Below are positions 54,959-62,881 of a DNA stretch of 64,000 nucleotides, in pieces. Position 1 is the first letter of the stretch. Each line of letters starts with the position of its first letter. A program made the translations under genes and the position numbers. The notes beneath the pieces are model-generated. The model did no database searches. It had not been told where the DNA came from and saw only the letters and a program-made list of their open reading frames with translations. The DNA is from Isoptericola halotolerans (GTDB taxonomy: Bacteria; Actinomycetota; Actinomycetes; Actinomycetales; Cellulomonadaceae): the NCBI RefSeq assembly GCF_013149785.1, contig NZ_JABEZU010000001.1:496001-560000 (forward strand), read 5' to 3'.

Positions 54959-56509
54959 GTGATCTCCGCCCGCCGCCGCTCGTCCGTCGTCCGCTCCCCC
55001 GTCCTGGCGGCGTCGCTCGCCGTCCTCCTCGTGGCCACCGGGTGCACGGCGGGCGCCCCGGGCAAGGACCAGTCGCCTGCCGGGGAGGGGACGGCACCGG
55101 TGGATGCCGGAGCCCCCGAGGGCTTCGAGTCGTTCTACGGCCAGGACGTCGTGTGGACCGAGTGCCGGTCCGACTTCGAGTGCGCCACCGTCGCGGCACC
55201 GCTGTCCTGGAGCGACCCCGACGCCGGGGAGATCGAGCTCGAGCTCATGCGGACCCGCGCGACCGGGGACAAGATCGGCTCGCTCCTGGTGAACCCGGGG
55301 GGTCCGGGCGGGTCCGGGATCAGCTACCTCGAGGCGGCCGCCGGAAGCCTCGGGGAGCGCGTGCGCGAGTCGTACGACGTCGTGGGTTTCGACCCGCGGG
55401 GTGTGCGCAGCTCGACCGAGGTGGCCTGCTACGACGACGCCGCGAAGGACGAGTACCTCAGCGAGGACGCCGACCTGTCGACCGACGAGGGCCTGGAGGC
55501 GGCCGGCGAGTCGAGCGCCGCGTGGGCCGAGGCCTGCGCCGAGAACACCGGCGAGCTGCTCGGCAACGTCGACACCCAGAGCGCGGCCAAGGACATGGAC
55601 ATGCTCCGTGCCGCGCTCGGTGACGACGAGCTGCACTACCTCGGCTTCTCCTACGGCACCAGCCTGGGGGCCACCTACGCCGGGCTCTTCCCCGACCGTG
55701 CGGGGCGACTGGTGCTGGACGGCGCCATCGACCCCCGGATCGACTCGGCCGAGATGTCTGCCGGGCAGGCGGTCGGGTTCGAGAACGCGCTGCGGGCCTA
55801 CGTGGGCGACTGTCAGGCCGGGCCCGACTGCCCGTTGTCGGGGTCGGTGGACGACGGGATGCAGCAGGTGCGCACCGTGCTCGACCAGGCGTACGACCGC
55901 CCGTACCCCACCGACGGCGACCGGGTCGTGACCCAGACCCTGGCGTTCTACGGGATCGCCGTCACGCTCTACGACGAGCAGAGCTGGTCGCTGCTCAGCC
56001 AGGCGCTGGACGAGGCCATCAACAGCGGGACGGGGTCCACGTTGCTGTTCCTCGCCGACTTCTACAACGACCGGAACGCCGACGGGTCCTTCGCCACGAA
56101 CTCCACCGAGGCCTTCACCGCGATCAACTGCCTGGACTACCGCAGCTCCGACGACGTCGACGTGATGCGGGAGGAGGCTGCCGCGATCGAGGAGCAGGCG
56201 CCGACCATGGGGTCGTTCTTCGGCTACGGCGGCCTGACGTGCGCCGCCTGGCCCTACCCGCTGGCGGAGCGCGAGTACGACCTGGCCGCGCCCGGTGCGG
56301 CGCCCATCGTCGTCATCGGCACCACCAACGACCCGGCCACGCCGTACGTGTGGTCCGAGGGCATGGCCGAGGCGCTCGACTCCGGCGTGCTGGTGACCTA
56401 CGAGGGCGAGGGGCACACCGCTTACGGCCGCTCGAACGACTGCATCATGGACGCCGTGGACGACTTCCTCGTCGACGGGACCGTGCCCGAGGACGGCCTC
56501 ACCTGCTGA
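54959..56509 (+). CDS. Secreted TAP-like alpha/beta hydrolase (tripeptidyl aminopeptidase type), probable lipoprotein
   Basis: 516 residues. The export signal ends LLVATGCTAG, a possible lipobox. The alpha/beta core has LLVNPGGPGGSGISYLEAA (oxyanion), DVVGFDPRGVRSS, the nucleophile Ser231 in YLGFSYGTSLGATYA, and a C-terminal TAP-like region with NDPATPY (Asp) and EGEGHTAYGRS (His). Relatives such as Streptomyces SlpD/E-type enzymes release tripeptides from extracellular proteins. The GTG at 54959 is supported by TAGGTT seven bases upstream; an ATG at 54929 or a GTG at 54914, which overlaps the HypX stop, are alternatives. Confidence 0.9.
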   Translation: MISARRRSSVVRSPVLAASLAVLLVATGCTAGAPGKDQSPAGEGTAPVDAGAPEGFESFYGQDVVWTECRSDFECATVAAPLSWSDPDAGEIELELMRTRATGDKIGSLLVNPGGPGGSGISYLEAAAGSLGERVRESYDVVGFDPRGVRSSTEVACYDDAAKDEYLSEDADLSTDEGLEAAGESSAAWAEACAENTGELLGNVDTQSAAKDMDMLRAALGDDELHYLGFSYGTSLGATYAGLFPDRAGRLVLDGAIDPRIDSAEMSAGQAVGFENALRAYVGDCQAGPDCPLSGSVDDGMQQVRTVLDQAYDRPYPTDGDRVVTQTLAFYGIAVTLYDEQSWSLLSQALDEAINSGTGSTLLFLADFYNDRNADGSFATNSTEAFTAINCLDYRSSDDVDVMREEAAAIEEQAPTMGSFFGYGGLTCAAWPYPLAEREYDLAAPGAAPIVVIGTTNDPATPYVWSEGMAEALDSGVLVTYEGEGHTAYGRSNDCIMDAVDDFLVDGTVPEDGLTC

Positions 56510-56560
56510 CCTGAGGCGCGGGGGACCGGCCGTGCGCCGCTGTGATCGACGCGACGGCGC

Positions 56561-56592
56561 CGGGCCCGGGATCCTTTTGGAGTCCGGGCCCG
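56561..56592. terminator. Terminator-like hairpin before tRNA-Thr
   Basis: CGGGCCCGG (56561-56569) pairs with CCGGGCCCG (56584-56592), with a small internal loop and a CC/GG pair closing a TTTT loop. It lies 52 bases after the hydrolase stop and separates that gene from the tRNA promoter. Confidence 0.65.
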
Positions 56593-56600
56593 CGGTCGGG

Positions 56601-56606
56601 TACTGT
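56601..56606 (+). promoter_or_regulatory. -10 element for tRNA-Thr
   Basis: TACTGT matches the actinobacterial -10 form TANNNT, 46 bases before the mature tRNA 5' end, immediately after the terminator-like hairpin. Confidence 0.5.
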
Positions 56607-56652
56607 GGGCGCGCCCGCTGATCGAGGTCCTGCCTCGGTCGCGCTCGGGCAC

Positions 56653-56725
56653 GCCGCCTTAGCTCAGTCGGTAGAGCGGTTCACTCGTAATGAACAGGTC
56701 GTCGGTTCGATTCCGACAGGCGGCT
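56653..56725 (+). tRNA. tRNA-Thr(CGT)
   Basis: A 73-base cloverleaf. Acceptor GCCGCCT pairs with AGGCGGC (56718-56724), D-arm GCTC/GAGC, anticodon stem GTTCA/TGAAC around loop CTCGTAA giving anticodon CGT, and T-arm GTCGG/CCGAC with TTCGATT. The discriminator is T and the next bases are CACCA, so the CCA end is not encoded in register and must be added. It reads ACG threonine codons. A terminator hairpin follows. Confidence 0.97.
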
Positions 56726-56736
56726 CACCAGGCGTC

Positions 56737-56765
56737 AGGCCCGGAACCTCAACGGTTCCGGGCCT
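56737..56765. terminator. Terminator hairpin after tRNA-Thr
   Basis: AGGCCCGGAACC, loop TCAAC, then GGTTCCGGGCCT: a perfect 12-bp stem starting 11 bases after the tRNA, followed by a pyrimidine-rich TCGCATTTCCC. Confidence 0.88.
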
Positions 56766-56797
56766 TCGCATTTCCCTCCCGGGTTGGCGCCGCGTGA

Positions 56798-57119
56798 GGT
56801 TCAATCCGGCCAAGTGTCCGGCCAACTCGCGTCAGCCTCGATCTGGCGCTGCGCCTCGCCAGCAAGCGAGTCACGCACGAGCACGCCGTCACGCTGGCGC
56901 ACGTTGGCACGATTCTGACGAACCGAGACCTGCCCGCGATCCAAGCCAGCCCGGAGCGGTTGTGGAGGATCGAACGAGTCAGGCTCGAGGAGCAGATCGA
57001 GCAGGAGTGCGCCGCCACGAGGGCCGCCGTTGAGAGCCGTGACAGGGCGCCCGGCCGCGGCTACGGCGTCACGAACCACACCTCATCTTCAGAGGTCGGA
57101 TCGTCTTCAAGCACCTGAG
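56798..57119 (+). other. Lower-GC stretch without a convincing gene (possible 5'-truncated coding remnant)
   Basis: Between the tRNA terminator and the stop of the next minus-strand gene there is no frame with a normal start. One forward frame is open from just after a TGA at 56795-56797 to a TGA at 57117-57119. It reads like a helical protein (LALRLASKRVTHEHAVTLAH; RLWRIERVRLEEQIEQE) but has no ATG or GTG start and overlaps the opposite gene by about 56 bases. A minus-strand frame ending at 56801 (EADASWPDTWPD) is equally uncertain. It may be debris of an inserted element. I see no integrase motif and no repeat of the tRNA 3' end. Confidence 0.35.
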
Positions 57120-57903
57120 CATCTATCGCCAGTGCAGCACTGACATCCCGTGCGACTTCCGGGGAGGATGCCATAGTCACTGAGAGGCGGTTGACCATCT
57201 CGTCCGCGCCGCCCGTCAGGGCGAACGCTCGCTCGAGAATGGCTCGAACCTGCTCATGGTCCGGGCGGCGGGTGACGGCGCCTTCGAGGGTGCGCCGCTG
57301 GTATGCCGCACGCTCGGCACGAAGCCTTGCTTCCTCAACGGTGGCGTTCGCTTCGGCTACGCGCGCTTCGTTCTCGGCACGTCGGGCTTCATGCTCCGAC
57401 CGGTTCGCCCACCACCAGCGCCCGGGATCGACGATCGCCCGCATCATCGCGCGCAAGGTTTCGGCAAGTGGGCCGCTCTCCAACTTGATCGAGATGGCGC
57501 TTCCGTAGTGGATCGTCCGCACTGCTAGTACGTTCTGGGCCGCTGCGGCGACCAGCCAGCTGACCGGGATTGCGCGAGGAGCGGCGTTCGCCTCCTGCAG
57601 AAGCAAGGAGAGTCGAGCCTCGTCCAACCCGGATGCGGCACCGTACTCAAGTGCCGCCCGCTCGCGGCTGGCCAACCTGGACGCGACAACATCCAGCTCG
57701 GGCGAGGTGCCTAGTGGCAGTTGTCCAGATCCGGTTCGGCGGTCGGATTCTGGCCACTGGATTCCATAGAGGCCGACCTCAGAGGCGAGTACAAGCTGCC
57801 CGGCGGCCAGCACAGCTGCAGTGTTCACCAGGGCGGTTGGGATGTAGGTTGCCGCGGCGGCCGAGAGCCCCGCGGGTGCAGGCACTTCGACCGTGAAGCT
57901 CAT
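57061..57903 (-). CDS. Hypothetical protein with a helical/coiled-coil centre, in lower-GC patch
   Basis: 280 residues, no family recognised. The N-terminus MSFTVEVPAPAGLSAAAATY leads to a moderately hydrophobic stretch (IPTALVNTAAVLAAGQLVLA). A middle region contains VSWLVAAAAQNVLAVRTIHY and WWWANRS. A Glu/Arg/Ala-rich probable coiled coil (HEARRAENEARVAEANATVE) follows, and the tail is acidic. No signal peptide. Codon use is visibly less G/C-biased than neighbours. The ATG at 57903 was chosen because TAGCAT lies seven bases upstream (leaderless pattern); an ATG at 57930 would skip it. Confidence 0.65.
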   Translation of the reverse strand: MSFTVEVPAPAGLSAAAATYIPTALVNTAAVLAAGQLVLASEVGLYGIQWPESDRRTGSGQLPLGTSPELDVVASRLASRERAALEYGAASGLDEARLSLLLQEANAAPRAIPVSWLVAAAAQNVLAVRTIHYGSAISIKLESGPLAETLRAMMRAIVDPGRWWWANRSEHEARRAENEARVAEANATVEEARLRAERAAYQRRTLEGAVTRRPDHEQVRAILERAFALTGGADEMVNRLSVTMASSPEVARDVSAALAIDAQVLEDDPTSEDEVWFVTP

Positions 57904-58143
57904 GCTCGGAATGCTAGGGAGGTGCCCCATGACGGCGGTAGTGCTTCTACGGGTGAACTCGCGGTTCGTGCTGCTTCCGCCCGAGTGAGGCTTCCCGAAG
58001 TCGAACCCGGTTCAGCCAGGTGGGATGGCGGTCCGGCCGCGCTCGTCGCCGTGCGGCCCATCATGCCCGCGCGGGCCTACCTGCTACGTCGGTGGCAGGT
58101 GAGATCCTCCGCCCGACAGGCCCACTAGGCGACAGGAGGACGG

Positions 58144-58896
58144 ATGCTGGATGCGATGAGGTCGATCCCGGAGACGCTCAAGAACTGGAGCGAGAGTCGA
58201 GACTTGGTCTATGGCGTCGTAGCGAGCATCGCAGCATTTCTTGTAGTGATCGCGGTCACGACCGGCTCGCGCCCTACTGACTCACTCGCAGTGGTAGCCC
58301 ACGGGTTCGGGTTGTCGTCGCTCTCTGAGTGGCTGACAGAAACCGCACCGCCGTTCGTCGCTGCGCGAGCCCCGGGCGTGCATGAGGTGTTGCTGGTCGC
58401 TACCTCCCTTCTGTTCACGTTCATGATTTTCGTGCCGTTGCTTCGTAACCTTCACGCGGACAGCAACGTATTCACCGAGTCGTGTCTTCGCCTCATTGGG
58501 TCGCCAGCGGCCGCGACGGTCTGGGTGTTGCTGGCCGTCGCCGCGCAGCACGGTGACATCACTCCCATGCTGGCCCGTTGGGCGCAGGCCAGCTTTGCGA
58601 TCCTCCTGTCACTGATCGGGGGACTTTTCGCGGCAGGGATCCTTTACCTCCTCGCCCATAGGAGGGAGTCCGAAGTGGTGCGTGTGTTGAGGTGGCCAGC
58701 AGTGGTGATGTGGCGCGCTTGCTACGGCGGCCTGCTGGCGTTCCTAGCCGTCATGTTCGCGGCCATCGCCCTGCCGCTGTCATTTCTTGGGTGGTTCGCT
58801 GACCTCGAGTCAGATCACAGCCGCAAGGCCCGTGCTGCGAGAGCCAAGGAGCGAGCCGCACACGGATCCAGACCCACTGGGGCGAGCGCAACTTGA
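58144..58896 (+). CDS. Hypothetical multi-pass membrane protein, in lower-GC patch
   Basis: 250 residues, no family recognised. About five membrane segments: LVYGVVASIAAFLVVIAVTT, VLLVATSLLFTFMIFVPLL, AATVWVLLAVAAQ, ASFAILLSLIGGLFAAGILY, and LLAFLAVMFAAIALPLSFLG. The C-terminal tail is highly basic (SRKARAARAKERAAHGSRP). Codon use is less G/C-biased than the surrounding core genes. GACAGGAGGACGG is a strong Shine-Dalgarno. It is divergent from the 280-residue protein; the 240-base gap between them shows nothing else I can identify. Confidence 0.7.
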   Translation: MLDAMRSIPETLKNWSESRDLVYGVVASIAAFLVVIAVTTGSRPTDSLAVVAHGFGLSSLSEWLTETAPPFVAARAPGVHEVLLVATSLLFTFMIFVPLLRNLHADSNVFTESCLRLIGSPAAATVWVLLAVAAQHGDITPMLARWAQASFAILLSLIGGLFAAGILYLLAHRRESEVVRVLRWPAVVMWRACYGGLLAFLAVMFAAIALPLSFLGWFADLESDHSRKARAARAKERAAHGSRPTGASAT

Positions 58897-58941
58897 CCGC
58901 TCCTGGCAGCGATGCCGCAGTGGCGGGTATGGACCACGTCG

Positions 58942-59307
58942 TCAGCCGCGCGGGTGCGAGCTCGTGCGCTGGTACCGCTCCGGCGGGGAGGGTTCGGCGG
59001 CGGTCTGCGGGGTCGCCTTGCCGCCTCGGCGGGTCCCGTCGGGCGCGGACCCGGCGTCGGGGTCGCCGCCCGAGGGCTCGGCGCCGGCACGCAGCTCTTC
59101 GAGGCGTTGCTCGAGGACGGTCAGGACGGGAACACGGCGGCCGTGCGCCCGTTCGTAGGCGATCACCTTCTCCAGCCCGTCGGCGTCGAGCTGGCGCACC
59201 CGGTGGGCGAGCGTCCCCACGGGGAGGTGGTCGTAGTCCGGCAGCGGCAGGTCGTCGCGGTCCGGCGCGGTGTTCTCGTGGGCCTGGTCATCGGTCCGGT
59301 GGGTCAT
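58942..59307 (-). CDS. Small actinobacterial protein with a DUF8129-like helical domain
   Basis: 121 residues from an ATG at 59307 with GAGGGAGGACACG upstream. The recognisable part is LPLPDYDHLPVGTLAHRVRQ then LEKVIAYERAHGRRVPVL and LEQRLEELRAG, a short helical motif (D-Y-D-x-L ... Y-E-x-x-H-x-x-R-x-x-V-L) widespread in actinobacterial small proteins. Both tails are disordered and polar. No membrane helix. It is divergent from def. The function of the domain is unknown to me and the family label is from memory. Confidence 0.68.
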   Translation of the reverse strand: MTHRTDDQAHENTAPDRDDLPLPDYDHLPVGTLAHRVRQLDADGLEKVIAYERAHGRRVPVLTVLEQRLEELRAGAEPSGGDPDAGSAPDGTRRGGKATPQTAAEPSPPERYQRTSSHPRG

Positions 59308-59426
59308 CGTGTCCTCCCTCGCGCTGGCGGTGGTGGGCCCCACGACCGTAGGCACGCTGCGGGTCTTCACGCATCCGCGGTCCGTCCGGCCGCGGGGGCG
59401 TCTCGCGCGCCGGTACCCTCGTGGGC

Positions 59427-60113
59427 ATGGCTTGGAGCTTCGGTCGGCGGCGTCCCACCACGTATCTGCTCGGTGAGGCGGTCGACCCGTACCCGGCCCA
59501 GGTGCCCGAGGGTCGCCGTGGCAGGGTGCAGCGGATCACCGAGATCGGGGAGCCGGTGCTGCACACGCCGGCCCGGAAGGTCGAGGAGTTGTCGACGCCG
59601 GAGCTGGCGCGGCTCGTGGAGGACCTGTTCACCACGATGGAGGTGGCGCAGGGAGTCGGGCTGGCCGCCCCGCAGATCGGTGTCGACCTGCGGGTCTTCG
59701 TCTACGACCTCACCGACGAGCGCGGCGACCGGCACGTGGGTCATGTCGTCAACCCGGAGCTCGAGATCGACACCAGCGCCGACCTGATCACCGAGGAGGA
59801 GGGCTGCCTGTCCGTCCCGGGGGCGTACGTGCCGCTGGCGCGTCGCGGCGCGGCGTCGGTCCGGGGGGTGGACCAGCACGGCGGCCCGGTCCAGCTCGAG
59901 GCCGTCGGGTTCCTGGCGCGATGCTTCGTGCACGAGGCGCAGCACCTGGACGGCACGCTCTACTGGGACCACCTGTCGGCGGCCGACCAGCAGGACGCGC
60001 TGCGTCAGCGCGACGAGGAACGTGCTGAGGTGCTGGCCTCGCGGCGGGAGATCGCGATCGAGCTGGGAAAGCGTCCCGCGGAGTACCCGGACCGTCCTGC
60101 CGGCGGTCGCTGA
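59427..60113 (+). CDS. def: Peptide deformylase
   Basis: 228 residues. The three deformylase motifs are present: GVGLAAPQIG (motif 1), EGCLSVPG (motif 2, metal Cys) and HEAQHLDG (motif 3, HExxH metal His pair). It removes formyl groups from nascent proteins. An N-terminal extension of about 35 residues precedes ITEIGEPVLHTPARKVEELS. The ATG at 59427 is preceded by TACCCT seven bases upstream (leaderless); an in-frame GTG six bases earlier would lie one base from that hexamer. Confidence 0.95.
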   Translation: MAWSFGRRRPTTYLLGEAVDPYPAQVPEGRRGRVQRITEIGEPVLHTPARKVEELSTPELARLVEDLFTTMEVAQGVGLAAPQIGVDLRVFVYDLTDERGDRHVGHVVNPELEIDTSADLITEEEGCLSVPGAYVPLARRGAASVRGVDQHGGPVQLEAVGFLARCFVHEAQHLDGTLYWDHLSAADQQDALRQRDEERAEVLASRREIAIELGKRPAEYPDRPAGGR

Positions 60114-60128
60114 GGCGGTCGGGCCCGC

Positions 60129-60971
60129 CTACTCCGGTCCGCGACGCGTGCGCCAGACGACGATCCCGCCGGCGGTCAGGCCGACGACGGCCAGGCCGAG
60201 GCCGCTCGCGGCCCACAGCTCGCCGTCGGACACGCGGTCGCTCCGTGAGGCGGCGAGCTGCTCGTCGATCACCGGGAGATCGTTGCGGAAGCTGCGCCTG
60301 AGCGCCTCGAACTGCTCGGCGCGCATCGCCTCGGCCGCAGCGACGGCGGAGTGCGACGGTGAGGGCGTCGGGGACGGTGTCGGCGACGGGCTCGCGGTGG
60401 GGGTCGGCGTCGGTGACGGCGAAGGGCTCGGGTCCGGGCTCGCCGACGGTCCGGGGCTGGAGGCTGCCGCCTCCGGCTCGTCGGTCGGTTCCTCGGGCTC
60501 GTCGCTCGGCTCGGCGGAGGGCTCGGGTGTGGCGGCGGCCTTCGAGGGCCGCGCGCTGGGCGAGGTGCTGGGTTCCGCGCTGGGCGCCGCCGTCGTCGGG
60601 GCTGCGGCCGGCTCGGTGCAGCGTCGGTTCCCGGAGGACTCGTGCCACTCACCGACACCGGGCACGCGGACGTAGGTGACGCAGTACCCGTCCGGCATCT
60701 CGGCCGTTGCGCTGCTGAAGGCGACGTAGCCGCTGCTCCCACGGAGCGGCTCGGTCAGCCAGGCGTAGCGCCACCCCTCGGCGCTGCGGATCGAGTAGCC
60801 GACCTGCTGGTGCCGGCCCTCGCGCTCGACCTGCCGGCCGTCGAAGGACACGCCGTCGGTGGTGACGGTCAGGTCGTCGTCGGCGGTCGCCGGTGCCTGT
60901 GTCGCCGTGACCAGGATCGCCCCGAGGGCAGCGCCGAGCAGGGCACGGACCGCAACGTGGGCGACGCGCAC
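60129..60971 (-). CDS. Exported Pro/Ser/Thr-rich protein with C-terminal membrane anchor
   Basis: 280 residues. The start is a GTG at 60971 with GGAAGG six bases upstream. A signal peptide (LLGAALGAILVTATQAPATA) is followed by a domain of about 85 residues with two Cys (YCVTYVRVPGVGEWHESSGN; RRCTE). A long Pro/Ser/Glu/Thr stalk comes next (PSPSPSPTPTPTASP), then a short helical part and a C-terminal membrane helix with RTRR tail (GLGLAVVGLTAGGIVVW). There is no LPXTG, so it is probably held by the helix. The layout matches the 7.4-kb LPXTG protein, but the sequences differ. Function unknown. Confidence 0.78.
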   Translation of the reverse strand: MRVAHVAVRALLGAALGAILVTATQAPATADDDLTVTTDGVSFDGRQVEREGRHQQVGYSIRSAEGWRYAWLTEPLRGSSGYVAFSSATAEMPDGYCVTYVRVPGVGEWHESSGNRRCTEPAAAPTTAAPSAEPSTSPSARPSKAAATPEPSAEPSDEPEEPTDEPEAAASSPGPSASPDPSPSPSPTPTPTASPSPTPSPTPSPSHSAVAAAEAMRAEQFEALRRSFRNDLPVIDEQLAASRSDRVSDGELWAASGLGLAVVGLTAGGIVVWRTRRGPE

Positions 60972-61060
60972 GCGTGACCTTCCGACGCTGGGAGCCGGGG
61001 ATCCGGCGGGGCGAACCACATCGTAGAGGACGGCTCGGCGGCGTCGGTCGCGGGTTCCGT

Positions 61061-61645
61061 TCAGAGGGAGGCGCACCAGTCGGCGACCGCGGCGGCGACG
61101 GCGGCGTCCTGGTTCCGCAGGTCATGAGCGCCCGGAAGCGTGATGGTCGTGACGGGTCCGGGGATGGCGGCGCTGTGCTCGGCGAGCTCGGCGGGACTGC
61201 CGAAGGGGTCCCGGTCGCCGGAGACGAACAGGACGGGGACGTCGAGGTCCCCGAAGTGCTCGACCCGCAGCTTCTCGGGCTTGCCGGGCGGGTGGAGGGG
61301 GTAGCTGAGGAGCACGAGCCCGGCAGCCGGAAGACCTTCGGCCACCGCCATGGAGCACATGCGCCCGCCGTAGGAACGGCCGCCGAGCAGGATCCGGTCG
61401 GTCCCGACGCCGAGGCGTGCGGCGAGCTGTTCCGCCTGGTCGCTCAGGTGGGGGATCGCCACCGCCGGCCGGTCCGGCATGCGTCGGCCGGCGAGCCGGT
61501 ACGGGAAGTCGATGCGCTCGACGGTCAGCGCCGTCGTCGTGGAGACGTGGCCGGCGACGGCGCGCAGCGCGTGGTGGTCCCGGTCGGCCCCGGCACCGGG
61601 GGTGAGCAGGAGCCCGGCGGGTGCGGGGTGTGAGGGGGTGGGCAT
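61061..61645 (-). CDS. Small alpha/beta hydrolase (KANL3/TEX30-like)
   Basis: 194 residues. Opening GLLLTPGAGADRDHHALRAV carries the oxyanion region, LLGGRSYGGRMCSMAV the nucleophile Ser, VLFVSGDRDPFGSP the Asp, and LPGAHDLRNQ the His. The GGRSYGGR elbow and short length match the KANL3/TEX30-like branch of predicted hydrolases. Cytoplasmic, substrate unknown. No clear Shine-Dalgarno. Confidence 0.87.
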   Translation of the reverse strand: MPTPSHPAPAGLLLTPGAGADRDHHALRAVAGHVSTTTALTVERIDFPYRLAGRRMPDRPAVAIPHLSDQAEQLAARLGVGTDRILLGGRSYGGRMCSMAVAEGLPAAGLVLLSYPLHPPGKPEKLRVEHFGDLDVPVLFVSGDRDPFGSPAELAEHSAAIPGPVTTITLPGAHDLRNQDAAVAAAVADWCASL

Positions 61646-61682
61646 GGACCCAGTCTCGCGCAGGGGGTAACCTCTGATCTTC

Positions 61683-61694
61683 TACATCGTTGTA
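61683..61694. promoter_or_regulatory. LacI-like operator upstream of GH43
   Basis: TACATCGTTGTA is a 12-bp palindrome with one mismatched pair and a central CG, 20 bases before the GH43 ATG. The same core (TACATCGTT) recurs upstream of the permease gene. Confidence 0.65.
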
Positions 61695-61713
61695 CACGCA
61701 AACCGAGGACACC

Positions 61714-62748
61714 ATGACGGACCAGGTCATCAGCAACCCGATCGTGCTCCAGCGCGCCGACCCTCACGTGCTGCGGCACGACGGGCAGTACTACTTCACC
61801 GGTTCGTACCCGGCGTACGACCGGGTGGTGCTGCGGCGCGCCGAACGCCTCGAGGACCTGCAAGCAGCCGAGGAGGTGACGATCTGGACCCGCCACGAGT
61901 CCGGCCCGCAGTCGCACCTCATCTGGGCGCCCGAGATCCACCGGGTCGACGACGCCTGGTACGTGTACTACGCCGCGGCCCCCGACGACCAGGGCCGGGC
62001 CGACGCCCCCAGTGCCAACGAGACGTTCAACCACCGCGTCTTCGTCCTGGAGTGCACCGCCGAGGACCCGCTGACCGGCGAGTGGGTCGACCGCGGCCAG
62101 GTCGACACCGGCTGGGAGAGCTTCGCGCTCGACGCGACGAGCTTCGTGCACGAGGGTCAGCAGTACCTGGTGTGGGCGCAGGAGGACCTCGAGGTCTACG
62201 GCCACTCGAACCTGTACATCGCCCGCATGGCGAACCCGTGGACGCTCGCCACGCCCGCCGTCGAGCTGACGCGACCCGAGTTCGACTGGGAGACCAAGGG
62301 GTTCTGGGTCAACGAGGGGCCGTCGGTGCTGATCCGGGACGGTCAGGTCTTCCTGACCTACTCGGGCGCGGCGACCGGCATCGACTATGCGATGGGCCTG
62401 CTCACGGCCGACGCCGGCGCCGACCTGCTGGACCCGACGTCCTGGACCAAGAGCGCCGACCCGGTGTTCGTGTCGGACCCGTCCGTCGGGCAGTACGGCC
62501 CGGGCCACAACTCGTTCACCCAGACCGACGACGGCGAGACGGTCCTCGTCTACCACGCGCGCACCTACACCGAGATCGTCGGTGACCCGCTGTGGGACCC
62601 GAACCGGCACGCCCGGGCCCAGGTGCTGCCCTTCGACGCGGACGGCGACCCGGTGTGGGGCACGCCGGTGCCGGACGCCCGCCCTGTCCCCGACTCCACC
62701 GAGGTGCTCGCCCCCGACGGCGGCAGCATGGCGTTTCTCACACGGTGA
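61714..62748 (+). CDS. GH43-family glycoside hydrolase (arabinofuranosidase/beta-xylosidase type)
   Basis: 344 residues, no signal peptide. A five-bladed propeller fold is suggested by NPIVLQRADPHVLRHDGQYY (catalytic-base Asp in RADPH), IWAPEIHRVDDAWYVYYAAA (the conserved WAPE), GPSVLIRDGQVFLTYSGAAT (acid Glu in NEGPS) and GPGHNSFTQTDDGETVLVYH. The family removes arabinose or xylose from hemicellulose oligosaccharides. Being cytoplasmic and sharing an operator with the LacY-type permease, it likely acts on imported material. The ATG has CCGAGGAC upstream. Confidence 0.9.
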   Translation: MTDQVISNPIVLQRADPHVLRHDGQYYFTGSYPAYDRVVLRRAERLEDLQAAEEVTIWTRHESGPQSHLIWAPEIHRVDDAWYVYYAAAPDDQGRADAPSANETFNHRVFVLECTAEDPLTGEWVDRGQVDTGWESFALDATSFVHEGQQYLVWAQEDLEVYGHSNLYIARMANPWTLATPAVELTRPEFDWETKGFWVNEGPSVLIRDGQVFLTYSGAATGIDYAMGLLTADAGADLLDPTSWTKSADPVFVSDPSVGQYGPGHNSFTQTDDGETVLVYHARTYTEIVGDPLWDPNRHARAQVLPFDADGDPVWGTPVPDARPVPDSTEVLAPDGGSMAFLTR

Positions 62749-62786
62749 CGTCGGTGCTGGTCAGAGTGCTGGGCTGAGGTTTGATG

Positions 62787-62801
62787 GGTGCCTGGGGCAC
62801 C
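62787..62801. terminator. Short hairpin after GH43
   Basis: GGTGCC-TGG-GGCACC is a 6-bp stem with a 3-base loop, 38 bases after the GH43 stop and just before the second operator. Confidence 0.4.
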
Positions 62802-62803
62802 TA

Positions 62804-62815
62804 TACATCGTTTAC
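62804..62815. promoter_or_regulatory. LacI-like operator upstream of the LacY-type permease
   Basis: TACATCGTTTAC shares its first nine bases with the GH43 operator and has the same central CG. It lies 66 bases before the permease ATG. Confidence 0.62.
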
Positions 62816-62821
62816 CGTGGC

Positions 62822-62860
62822 GGGGCACGGGCACCGTGAGGTCGTTGCCGCCCGTGCCCC
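62822..62860 (+). promoter_or_regulatory. Leader stem-loop before the LacY-type permease
   Basis: GGGGCACGGGC (62822-62832) and its exact complement (62850-62860) form an 11-bp stem with a 17-base loop. It ends 21 bases before the ATG and downstream of the operator, so it is probably transcribed in the 5' leader. It could block ribosomes or attenuate. Confidence 0.5.
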
Positions 62861-62881
62861 AGCAGCCCGGAGGGAACGCCG

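Noticed and set aside
56653-58941. Integrative element with attachment sites at tRNA-Thr
   Set aside because: No integrase or excisionase was recognised and no copy of the tRNA 3' end was seen downstream, so only an anomalous patch is claimed.
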